Shown piece after piece: positions 42,581-53,400 of a stretch of 64,000 nucleotides of DNA (positions are counted from its first letter, which is position 1; every line of letters starts with the position of its first letter). A model generated the notes under the pieces. That model saw nothing but the letters and a program-made list of their open reading frames with translations. It was not told where the DNA came from and did not search any database. Position numbers and translations under genes: made by a program. Source of the stretch: Sporothrix humicola. Lineage: Eukaryota > Ascomycota > Sordariomycetes > Ophiostomatales > Ophiostomataceae. Location: the NCBI GenBank assembly GCA_021396245.1, contig WNYE01000034.1, positions 1 through 64,000 on the forward strand, given 5' to 3'.

Positions 42581-44065
42581 CTACCGTCCCTGCCACCGCT
42601 CTTTCCAGCCGCCCTTTTCGTACAGCCAAATCGCCTCAATTGCATACGCCCGGCTGCCACGGTGGCCCTGTCCTTCCTCCATGCTGGCCGCCTCCCGCAG
42701 CGTGTCCAGCACACGCCCTTCGGTCAAGCTCCGCCAGATGCCCTGGGCCAGTTGCACCCGCGGATCGCTCGAGGCCTCGTCGACGGCCGAGCCCATACCC
42801 ACGCCCGTCTCGCCGCCGCCGCTGCCGCCAAACTCGCCCTTGCCCAGCCGGTACAGCAGCCGGCCCAGCAGCTGGAACGCCACGCACCGCTGCGACGGCA
42901 CCGCACTCCGCGCCAGCCGCGCCAGCTCGCCAATTGTGTACCCGGCCGCCTCGGGTGCCACGCCGTGGTGGTGCAGGCCCTTTGTCACGGGGATCTCGCG
43001 CGACGTCTTTGGCGGGATCAAGCGGCCGCGGAAATCAAAGCGCAGCTGCGACACGGCCAGCGACTCCTGGCCCGGGTAGTAAGGGGACTCGCGGTCGGCG
43101 GGACTGTCGGCAGTAGGGATGGGTGCCATCCAGGCGAGGCGGGCCGGGTCGGCGGGCAGGTTGGGGAAGTATTTGGTGTGCAAGTGCTCGAGAAAGTCTG
43201 GGTCGTTGGGGTCGAGATCGGGCACGGCGGGGGCGTGGGGAAAGTGGACGGAGCCGTGGTCGTGGTCGTGGGCGTGGTCGTGACCTTCATGGTTGTGGCC
43301 ATCATGGCTATGGTCTTGGCCTTGGTTGGCTTTCTCTGAAGACGAAATGGGTGCCAGGTCGGCGGCAGCTGGGACGGCCTCATCGTTTGCAAAGACCTTA
43401 TCGTCACCCGACGTGCGGGCTGCTGCCTTGGGCTTGTCGTCCTGGTCCTCTACATCCTCGACCGAGGCAAACATGACCTTCTTCTTGGGCTTTTTCGGCT
43501 CCTCGGGCTCCTTGGGCTCCTCACTGACCGCCTCACTGCTGTCTTCCACCTTGATCTCTGGCGGCGGCGCTGGTGCCTCTTCTGGTTGTGAAAGCTCTTC
43601 GCCTGGCAAGCGAGCGTTGCTGCCGTCGTCCAAGTTGGCCCGCCGAAGCAATATTTGCAGCAGGGCCGGGTCGAGGTTCGACAACAGCTCATTACGAGCC
43701 TGGGCAATCTCGTCGGGCGCCATGTTGCTCAGCATCTCGCGATTCTCGCGGTCGATGCCGGCCTTTTCGTCAAAGGCTGCATTTTGCTGTTGTTTCGGTG
43801 CAGGAGGTCGGGAAGAGGAGGAGGAGGAGGAAGCGGAGGGTTCGGAGGTCGGAGGAGGCGCAGGGCCAAACTTCGGTTTCGGTCTCGGTGCGTCTGCTTC
43901 GATTCCTGCTGCGGCTGCCTGTCTCTGCTGCTTGAAGGCAGAGGCAAAACGAGCCCGTTTCTTGGGCTCTGGAAAGCCTGTGGATCGTGGTGCTGGGAAG
44001 GAGGGAGCCTTGGCGGCGCCGACCTCCTTCTCCTGGATATCGAGGACACGCAACGAGCCGTCCAT
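42581..44065 (-). CDS. RBA50: RNA polymerase II-associated protein RBA50/RPAP1
   Basis: Cytoplasmic factor for RNA polymerase II assembly and nuclear delivery; 494 aa, single exon, close to yeast Rba50 size and far shorter than animal RPAP1. RPAP1 N-terminal domain at about residues 104-145: DRENREMLSNMAPDEIAQAR, then NLDPALLQILLRRAN. RPAP1 C-terminal domain at about 340-410: LRFDFRGRLIPPKTSREIPV, GLHHHGVAPEAAGYTIGELA and SQRCVAFQLLGRLLYRLGKG. Between them lies an unusual His/Asp/Gly-rich stretch at about 250-275 (QDHSHDGHNHEGHDHAHDHD) of metal-binding appearance. Start ATG 44065 gives MDGSLRVLDIQEKE. CACGTGA lies about 195 bp upstream (44261-44267). Confidence 0.92.
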   Translation of the reverse strand: MDGSLRVLDIQEKEVGAAKAPSFPAPRSTGFPEPKKRARFASAFKQQRQAAAAGIEADAPRPKPKFGPAPPPTSEPSASSSSSSSRPPAPKQQQNAAFDEKAGIDRENREMLSNMAPDEIAQARNELLSNLDPALLQILLRRANLDDGSNARLPGEELSQPEEAPAPPPEIKVEDSSEAVSEEPKEPEEPKKPKKKVMFASVEDVEDQDDKPKAAARTSGDDKVFANDEAVPAAADLAPISSSEKANQGQDHSHDGHNHEGHDHAHDHDHGSVHFPHAPAVPDLDPNDPDFLEHLHTKYFPNLPADPARLAWMAPIPTADSPADRESPYYPGQESLAVSQLRFDFRGRLIPPKTSREIPVTKGLHHHGVAPEAAGYTIGELARLARSAVPSQRCVAFQLLGRLLYRLGKGEFGGSGGGETGVGMGSAVDEASSDPRVQLAQGIWRSLTEGRVLDTLREAASMEEGQGHRGSRAYAIEAIWLYEKGGWKERWQGR

Positions 44066-44951
44066 GATTTGTGTATGTGTTGTATCTGCGACGATGCAGA
44101 GTTGTCTCTTCTTTTCGTCACCCGTTTTTGTCGCCTCTTTTTGTCGTTCTTCAGAATCTCAGAGAAGGCTGCCGTCATTAAGTGGGGTCCGTCGCCAAAA
44201 TTTGCACCGCCACTGAAACTGCCTGAGATGCTAAATAAGGTTGTGGCTTAAACCCGAACACACGTGACCAAACTGCGTCAGCTTGTGCATTAGCGCCGAT
44301 CCCCATCAGCAACCTTGACCAGAGATTCTCCAATCGTCCCAAGTTGGGGGGCCCGGGCAGCCAATCACAGGTGGCCGTGGCGGCTCTGTGTTTCGTTTTG
44401 ATAAGGGGCCGCTCCCGGTGTTCCATTTTTGGCCTATGCGTTTTGTGTTTTCAGTTTTCAGTTATTAGTGTCACTTTTCAGCTTGTTGCAGTTTTGCAGA
44501 CTCGAAATGAGCTCCGTTTTATGAACGTTTGTCACTTCATTTGAGTGCACACTGTCTTGTCTTTTCTGACCCTGCGAATGCGTTATTTTCTCGCTTTCGC
44601 TTCCATCTGAACCGAACATAGGGAAATAGCCCAGCCTGGTCACGTGCACGACGATTCAATCCTGGATCGCTCTCGCAATCGGCCATCCGAACCATAAACC
44701 GAAAGACCTCTTCTCAAATAAACCTCGGGGTGGAAGGTGCATAGCGACAGAAGATTTCGGATTGATCGCTGCTTCCTGATTGCCTCGCATCAAACGCACC
44801 GCAATTTGGCACGGAAGGAAAGAACAATTGGAGAAGCCAATTCAGACGCACCCCTGTTTAAACCTGCCGCACGCTTGCACAGACGCGGTTGGCACGGGCC
44901 CACACAGCGGGTAAGGGATGGGTTGCGGTACACGCGGTGCAATGTACCTTG

Positions 44952-44968
44952 GTACTGCGCCGCAGTAC
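44952..44968. promoter_or_regulatory. 17-bp interrupted palindrome in a GTAC-rich block
   Basis: GTACTGCG and CGCAGTAC flank a single C. Further GTAC cores occur at about 44944 (TGTACC), 44974 (AGTACTTGTACC), 45338 and 45347. Candidate regulator site; no factor can be named. Confidence 0.35.
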
Positions 44969-46002
44969 AGAGAGTACTTGTACCTCACCACCGCCTGGGC
45001 TGGAACTGCACACACGCACAACGCTGCCCTTCGCGCCTTCCCCACGTCGGTTGGTCTCCTGGAACCGGCCGTGGGAATAAAGAAAAATAGACAAATAAAA
45101 GAAAATTCAAATTTAATGGGAAAAATGACGAAAAGAGCAATAAAATACACCAAGGCCACCAAATACACCACAAATTAATTGATCAAGTGCCCTGCTGGCC
45201 ACCCCTCCCCTTACCCCCAGAACACCTGCTGCACCTGCCTTCTTTCTGCCATCACCGCGCCTTCTGCACAACAGTACGTCGTAATTCTCCCTCCTTCCCC
45301 GTGCCGCGTAGATTCCTCCGTATTTCCCGCCTGGAGGTACTTGGGGTACGACGTACCTGCCTCCCAGTTGCCGTTTCCTGTCCCCATTTTATCAGTAGTG
45401 TCGGCCTGTCATCAACCTTAGTCGATTGTGCACACCCCCCCTGCTCGATTCTGCCTGCCACGCCCCTCCACCATCGTTCTTTCCTTTTTCGAGTGGGCTT
45501 TTGAGGTTTTCTGGACCACCTGCGAATTACGACACGCAAATACTCCATATAAGTACAGCAAGAGCAAATACCAGCAATTCTGCAAGATACATTACACGTT
45601 ACAAACGTACGAACCCATAACCGGAGTCAGCTTTTCAGCACCACCGCTCTCTTTTCGCAACACGCTTGCCGGACGAAACGACGCCATAGGATCATTGACA
45701 ATTGCGGCCTTGTGCTTGTCCTTGGTTCTTTTTACGACATATCTCCACCCCTTGTTCGTTGCACTTTGTATTTTGCCTTTGTGCCCAGTTCTTTTCGATG
45801 CTGATTCTTTCCTTTTTTCTTATTCTCTCTCTATCCGGCCTTGCTCCGCTGGTGCCCCCCTGCGTATGCGGAAATCTAAAAACGTGCCCTTGGGAAACTG
45901 CCCGCCAGCCTAACAACATGCATGTCTTGTCCAATACTTCCGTACCCGTAACAAATGTAGATTGAACGTGACGCTCGCTCCTTCCCCGTGAGACGATGCG
46001 CC

Positions 46003-46047
46003 TCTGGTCACTCTGATCACTCTGGTCACTCTGATCACTCTGGTCAC
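46003..46047. repeat. 9-bp tandem repeat, five units
   Basis: TCTGGTCAC and TCTGATCAC alternate strictly over five units, so the higher-order period is 18 bp. It lies upstream of HPC2 in non-coding sequence. Confidence 0.92.
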
Positions 46048-47693
46048 TGATGCCCCCTCGCCAGTCCCCGTCTCCACGTCTAGACCGCGGATGCGGCTTG
46101 TGTGTTTCCCTCGCCTGGCCCTGGCCCCCGTTTGCTCGCCTGATGCCCTTGTTTCCCCCTTCTCGTCACCTGTTGGTCGATGCAAGCCTTTACGTGCCCC
46201 GATTTTCTTTTCTCGTTCCTCGTTCCTTCCCATTCCCGTTTCTGATGCTCTTGCCTTTTCCATGAAGTCTCTTGCCGTCGTGCTAGTCGTGTTCGCCCTT
46301 TCGCTCCTTCCTTTGCTCGTTTGTCTTTCCTATCCTGTCCCATCCCATCGTTTCTCTTTCGTCTTTCGCCTCCGCCCGTCCTCTTTCCTCTTGACGTGTT
46401 GTATTACCGCCATCCCCCTCTCCTATTGTTGTCCTTGCCTCTTTTTCTACTCTTGCCTTTTTCCGTCGTCCGTCGTGCTCTTCTTGTCTCTCTTTTTGGA
46501 TTCCGTGCTCCGCTCGTTCCTTCCCTTTCTTTCTCGACACTCATGCCTTCGATTCTCACAAATCGAAGCTCGTCCCCACGCCCCTTCCTTGCCATTCCCG
46601 ATTCATGCCCCCTTTCGCATTTGCGCTTTCTCTTTTAATTTCCCTTGTCCCCTTGCCTTTCTTTTCTCGTCCTTTTTTGGGCCCCTCTCACCACATTTTT
46701 ACCTGCCCTTTTCTCCTTTCCTCTTTTCTTCCTCTTCCACGCAACTATCACCAACTCTTTCTTCCTTTCAACATACCAAAACACCACCCAAAAGATCGAT
46801 TTTTGGCCTCTTTCGACTTCTTTTTGGCTTCTTTCGCTCATCGATTCGCAACCCTTTTCGCATCGATACCATCACCAAAATATCGCCATTCGATGCACAC
46901 AATTCGGCTGCGTTAGATTCCATCGTCCGCTCCACGCCATTTCCACCCGCCACGCTACCACGCTGAGGCTGATTTTGGGCATTCTGCACCACCACCACCA
47001 CCAAAATCGACGTTTGGCATTTCTTTTTGAAGCTATTCGCAAACCCATTTGCAACACCGCATTTCCCAAAACAGAAACACCCAACGTCTTCGGCCACCAC
47101 CACCACACCCAACACCACTGCAAAATCGACATTTTTTCTCTGTCGCATTATTCCAATCACGATTACTACTGCATCTATTATTCGATTATCGAACGATATC
47201 ATCATCACGCATTTTATCTTCATCAAATTCGTACCCTCTTCTCTCTTTAGGCCTTCTTTCCTCGCCATTTACAAATAACCGGAGAATTTTTCTGCGATTT
47301 TCAAAAGGCAAAAGCGAAAGAAAGGCGACCTTACGAAGATCGATTGAAACGAAGCCGAACCACGACACTTACCCTGCGGATTCCTCGCTTCTGATTGGCC
47401 CACGCTAAAGATCACCAAATCTCGACAACGCCAAACGCACTACGCAGGTCCGCGCACTGTTTCGTGTTCGCGTCCAGCGAAGCAAGCAGGTCATTGTTGG
47501 CCACCTTTTTGCAGCATTTTTTTATTCGGGTGCTTGCATTTTTGGCAACAAGGCTATCAACACTCTTGGTTTTTTTGGTCATCACCGTTGGCCACGTCAA
47601 CTGACGTCAACGCAATCGCAGGCAGCTTCGGAGTAGCTGTCCGCGTCGCGTCTCCGATTGCGCAGTGCTTTCGCGAGAGGCAGCAGCTCTAGT

Positions 47694-50436
47694 ATGGACA
47701 CTCCGAACCGCGACCTGAATATGTCGACACTCCAATACAGCTCTTCGCCTGATCTATCTTCTCTACCCTCCGGATCTCCGTCCGACCCCGGCTCGCCCCC
47801 TAGACCAGACCAACGTCGCACCTCCTACAACGCGACCACCGCCTCCCGATTCACAATGGCTTCCCAACAAAGCCCACAACACTCCAACCAGATGCCAGAG
47901 CTCTTCTCATTAAGCGGCGTCCGCCTGACAAAGGATGGCGTACCCAGGAAGAAGCCAGGCCGGAAACCAGGCACCACCGTCGCAAAGAAGGCTGGCGATG
48001 GAACAAATCCCACAATGTCCGATGCAGCTGCAACTGCATCAGGATCTGGCGTCGAGGCTGCAAAGCCAAAGCGGCCTCGTAAGCCCAAGGACCCGAACGC
48101 ACCCGTCGTCCCTCGCAAAAAGCGCACTGCCACTTCCGATGCCAGCGACACCATTGGCTCGACCGGCCTTTCGCGGTCTTCGTCGGCCAACATGCACTTT
48201 GAGCCGAAGCTCGAGTTGACGTCTATGCGCATGGACATCGACTCCCGCCCAGCGCCTCGTTCCCTTGGCCCGTCTGCCATCCTACACCAGCAGCCGCGCC
48301 AGCCCCCGCTGAGCATGATGGACAAGCCCAAGCGTGAGCATCCTAGCTCTATGATGAGCATCTTGAACGCCGACGACTCTCCGCCTCGCCCGTCCCAGCC
48401 AGCTCCGACATCCACGACGCCTGTCCGATCCGTTGGACAAAGCTATGATCCCGTCCGGTCTTCGACATACGACCCCGTTCGTGGTACTATGGTTTCGCGC
48501 GACCCTTACGGCACCGGCCCCCTGGGCTCTCCCCGGGCACCGTCTCACGTAACTGCAAACCGTGCCAGTGCATCGCCATCGATTGCCAGTCTCGTGGACC
48601 CGGCACCCTCATCACACGCCCGCTCGCCCGTGGGACACTTTGCAGTTGCCAGCCAACAATCTCCGCCCACCATGTCGATTGCCGCTGCAACGACATCCAG
48701 TATCCCGCCTTCTTCTCGGTATCGCGAAAACATTCCCTCCCTTCCTCCTTCACCATCTCCGGCACCGCCAATGAGTACCTTCGCTCCGCCACAGCCGGTG
48801 TCATCAACAAAGCCTTCTCCCCAGGCAGCACCGATGTCCAAGACCGCATCCGCAAATACCGAGGCGACGCCACCTATGGCAATGATGTCATCCTTGACGG
48901 ACGCTTCGAGACCACCCTCGGATGCGGCTACTGCCTCGGAGTCAAAGCCAACCGCAAAGAAGGAAGCGAACGGGGAGAGCAAGTCAAGCAGCAAGCCGCC
49001 GCCGGCGCCACCAGTTCCCGCAGCAGCCAAGGCAACGACTACCAAGTCTGCATCGACAAAGGCTGCCGAGAAAGCCGCCGAAAAGGCAGAGAGAGCTGCG
49101 GAGAAGGCTGCTGAAAAGGCTGAGAAGGCGGCTGAGAAGGCAGCAGAGAAGAAGGCGGCGGCAGCTGCCAAGGCTGCTGTCAAGACGGCAAAGGCCACAG
49201 CAAAGACCGCCAAGGCTACCAAAGCGAATGGCAAGTCTGGCGCAGCTACAGAGGCTTCGGCACCTAGTTCCCCCGATGCCTCGGCCGACGGCAAGGCTTC
49301 CGATCCCAAGGCGTCGACGACCTCCGAGGACGTTGTCATGTCGGGTACAGAGTCAGCAGGCCCTGCCAACAACGCTCCGCATATCAAGAAGTTCGCCTCC
49401 ATTCTCCAGCAAGAACGGGGCGCAAAGAGTGCCGCCTCGTCTCCCAAGCTGTCGGCCACGAAGGCTGACAATGTGGGTGCGCTGGCCGTCCTGGATGCGA
49501 CCACCGGTGGCGAGCCGGAGCGGTCGATTCTCGACTTTGGAAAGGCCCTGCCTGGCGAAGAGAATACCGTTCCTTCGATTGTGCTGCACATCCCTCTCGT
49601 CCAGGGCGAGACCAACACATACATCAACTTTATGCGCCTGGCCGAGGATCGTTTCGGCTGGGATGCCCTGCACCCTCGCCTTGCTGCGCACCGTGACCGC
49701 AAGCTCCGCATTGCCGCCGCTTCAGCAGCTCTTGAGAGAAACGGCTCTGGCCGCGAATCAGGCGACGAGATGACGGACGACATGCAGTCTGGTGATGAAG
49801 GCAGTAACGAAGAAAACGGCGCCGATAATAACAACAACACCAACAACAATACCGGCCCCAACGCCAGCGGTGTCGATGAGGCACCCGCCAAACCGGCGCG
49901 GAAGAAGCGTACCTTCAAGGAGGACGAATACGACCGCGACGACGACTTTGTCGACGATTCCGAGATGCTCTGGGAAGAGCAGGCGGCAGCCAGCCGTGAC
50001 GGTTTCTTTGTGTACTCTGGCCCTCTCGTCCCCGAAGAAGAGAAGCCCGAGGAAGGGTATGTACTAGCCGCCATTACTCTTCTAACTATCATTTATTTTC
50101 CACATACTAACATTCTATAGAACCTCAACACCTGCCAAGCGTGGTGGCCGTGGCAGCCGCGGTGGACGCGGTGGTGCCCGTGCTGGTGCCGGCCGTACCA
50201 CGACTGGTACTACACGTCGCGGCGGTGGCCCCGGGTCCCGTGGCGGCACGACGTACCGCCGTCCTCGCATGACCAAGCTGGAGAAGGAGCAGCGCGAGCG
50301 CGAAAAGGCCGAGTCGGAAGGCCCCAAGACCAAGACGACGTCCAAGGCCAAAGCAGCCAAAGCGGCTGCTGCTGCTGCCGACAACGGCGTCGACACAGAC
50401 TCGCCCTTCTCGACCAGCATGGCGATCGACCTGTAG
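47694..50436 (+). CDS. HPC2: HPC2, HIR histone chaperone subunit (ubinuclein type)
   Basis: Subunit of the HIR complex, which deposits H3-H4 independently of replication and represses histone genes. Model: join(47694-50056, 50121-50436), 892 aa. The 64-nt intron (GTATGT...ACTAAC...TAG) joins EEKPEEG to TSTPAKRGGRG. The diagnostic HUN/Hpc2-related domain is at about 735-780: KKRTFKEDEYDRDDDFVDDS, then EMLWEEQAAASRDGFFVYSG. Upstream are an AT-hook-like KKPGRKPG (about 86), a basic KRPRKPKDPNAP stretch, long S/P/T-rich disorder, and an Ala/Lys/Glu helix of repeated EKAAEKAE units (about 458-515). The C-terminus is RGG-rich and basic. Start: first ATG in frame at 47694; a second Met lies at 47721. 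The HUN domain contacts H3.3/H3-H4 in ubinuclein. Strand partners Hir1/Hir2 are not in the window. Confidence 0.92.
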
Positions 50437-53400
50437 AGGCCGTGAACCAGCTGATAGTCGGGTATTCCCTTTTTTCACCTTTAATTGTTCCCTTTGTTTT
50501 TGAAACCATTTTTGAGCCTTGGTCGGTTTTGATTCTTCCTTCTTGTTGTCCTTTACTTCCTTCTTGTTGTCACCTTTTGCAACTACGACATAACGATTTG
50601 TATCCATGAAAATTCAAAGGCTTGGGAAGGGGGGAAATATTTTCTTACTGTGGGGTGTACATCGGTGTACAGCGGGTCGTACTTACCAAAAGAGTGCTTG
50701 TTTTCTATTTTACCTGTCACACTTGTCTCTTTTCTTGGCCCTTTCCTCTGTGTTTACTTTGAGCGTTCTTTTTTTATGTACCATTGGGCTTCCCCAGCCT
50801 TTCTGTTCCTCTGTTGCGACGGCGTTTTAAAGGGAAAGGGAGGAAAGTAAAAAAGAGTTTAGGCTGGTCTCATTACATACCATATTTTATGTATCCAATC
50901 CAAATGGGTTTCTGTTGTCTTTCTGCTTTGTTCCTTATATGTCTTGTCAAATAGAGGAGTGTAATTGGGAGACTGATTGGGCAGCTGTTGATTTTGTTTT
51001 AAAGATACCAAGTGGACGGAAATTGGCAATGTTGGTTCGGGCAGCATTTGTTTATCTAGGCATAAGATGAGCACATAGGGCACAAACACAATTACCAATA
51101 CTAAATTATATCCTATCAGGACAACAAAGTGTGAACAACATGTATCGCGGGATCTAAGGACGTGTCTGTTGTCGGCATTCCCTATCACAGCATCTCCTTG
51201 CCACATATTGTGAAATATACCAGCCACAATGCCTTGACTTTTTATTCTGTCTGCTCCCTCTCGGCAAAGCCGTGCGGCCTTGGCCCGATGGACGGGACTT
51301 TTCTCCAAATACTTGGTATTTAGTAGGGGATCAAAGGGGGATCAAAGGGATTGAAGGGGATAATTAGGTGCACTGAAAGCGCCGCCAAAACGGAAGATGG
51401 TTGCGTCTTTTCGAGCCTTTTTGCCACCCGCCAGAACCAGATGTGCGCTCTTTGGCTCGCTGGGAGTCAGGGAGTGCCCGAGCCGAGCGAACAGGATCAG
51501 GAACAGATACTTATAGGGCCTACAGAACACTTTTTCCACGTCTCACGGACGGTTTGTGCACCCGGTTCATGGAGGACGGGACAACACTGCCCTTGAACTG
51601 GAACTTTGAGATTGTGAGGACCACTCTGGAGGACTCCAGGGCTCTCCCGCCTCCCACGTTCTCGAATCTCGAAAATGAGGTCATACCCCTTGAGAAGTTG
51701 AGATAGCGAGCTGCTCTCGGGTTACACCCGAATCGACGTTGAATCGAAGGATACAAGAGGATCAGATATTCTACTCAGTAGATAGTATCACAGACGAAGA
51801 TGTTGGAAGCATGTTCTAGACAATAGGAATCTGAAATCAGACTGAGAATCACGGCCTGGCCGTTGGATATCTTTCTCTTTCAGAGCAACGTGTATCTGCA
51901 GGCACAGCATTCTGTATTCCAGGTTGCATCATGCCCACGATATACACAGTACAGGCTCTGCCCTCCTGCATGCACCTAGCCAAAACGTTTCCCCAAAAAG
52001 GGTAAAATGTGATTCCAATCGCATCACTGCCGCAGCCTTTTCGCCCTTTTTGCTTCACTTTTTTTACCGCTTCATGCTCGGCCACTTTATTTCAAGCAGC
52101 CAGGAGCATACATGGTTCCAAATCCCTCGACGCGGCGAGGATCGGACCTCGAACGGCAATTCGGCTTTCTGAGATATGTACTTCTCAGTGTAAATCTCAG
52201 TGTAAAATGCAATCACCACTGAGACAAAAGAGATCGCAAAAATAACGTCATTGAGGATCAAGTGTGGCTCGGTGGGTTTCGATCAATGAGTTTTTGCTGT
52301 TGATAGTGTCTTGTTTTCCTTGTTCTTCGTTTTCTTCTTTCTGTCTTTTCGTCTTTTTTGTCCCTCATCCCCTCTTTCGTTCTTTTTTATGTGGGCTCTC
52401 AACACTTGAACACTGGTCAATGGGTCATCCCAAGGCCTGGGGACCCGCCGCCGCGCACCCTATCGCAAGTTCGCAACAATAGCGCCTTGTGCTGCAGTGA
52501 GCTCCAAGACGACTGTCGAAACGGAAAGTCGACGGGCCGGTGCAGGTGGACGGAGTATTCGTAATATACTTGAAGTCTTCATGAAGGCAGAAGGACTCTA
52601 CTGTGTATTCCCTGTTCTGTAGCTTCTGTAGCGTCGTCGGTCTTATCTTGTGCGTTTCTTGTGCATTTCTGCCCTGCATCGGCCCTGCATGCGATCGTCG
52701 ACATGGTGCTGGCGAGATGAGAGACGAGAGACGAAAAAGCAAAAAAGCGACGTCACCGCCAGCCACCCCCAAATTCAGGCTCTCATTGAGAGCTCAAACT
52801 CCAGCTTCCACTGGGCGAACGGATTGGTTTAGCGGCTGATGTTGCTGGACCCCCATTCTCGGTCGGTCTCTGTAGTGCTCTCAAACTCTCTCGTCCTCTT
52901 TCCCCCCCCCTCTCCAGGACGTGGCAAAAAGTCCACCCCCGCTTAATCAGACCACGCTATCCACAGTGCAAGCTAGGGGAGAAAGAGGGAAGGAGCGCCT
53001 GGAAGTAGCTTCCTTGCCCAGTAAATAGCATCGAGACACCAACAAAAAGGAGACAATAAGTCGAAAGACTTTGAGGGACTTGAAAGACTTGAAAGAATAC
53101 ATCAAAGGAAACGGGACACAAGTTCAGCCCACTGTGGCTCCAGTGGGGAGTATCGTGAGCTGGACGGACTTTTCGTAGACAAAGAGCAGTGAAAAGACGG
53201 CCCGCCTTACGGGGGGCCATTTTCACGGGCAGATGTGAAAGCCCGAGAGATGGGCTCATAGGCTCGATGGGCAACCGCAAGAAAGAGAGACCTCGAACTC
53301 AGAACCTGGAACAGGAAAGATCAAAGCTGCCGATCACTGTACCGAGTCGAGGAGAATCGGGAACGCCCAGCATGCCAAACAGGCTGGAGGAACCTCGATT

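Larger units (their letters stand above)
44066..47693. other. Long intergenic region and HPC2 leader
   Basis: About 3.6 kb without a supported gene. TCACGTG-type motifs lie at 44261 and 44640. An interrupted palindrome GTACTGCG-C-CGCAGTAC (44952-44968) sits in a GTAC-rich stretch. A five-unit 9-bp repeat lies at 46003-46047. From about 46090 to 46900 the plus strand is almost pure C/T with a 291-codon frame of low-complexity S/F/P/L/R content, read here as leader or promoter. From 46980 to 47600 it is mixed. The distance suggests a very long 5' UTR, possibly with upstream introns. Confidence 0.45.

Noticed and set aside
46091..46966. 291-codon plus frame upstream of HPC2 with hydrophobic segments
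   Set aside because: The apparent membrane helices come from CT-rich codons (F/L/S/P). The frame ends without any conserved feature and overlaps other open frames.
52125..52200. tRNA-like T arm (CGAGG-ATCGGA-CCTCG) on the minus strand
   Set aside because: The loop is 6 nt and lacks the TTCGA pattern, and no acceptor, D or anticodon arms can be drawn. At most a decayed relic.
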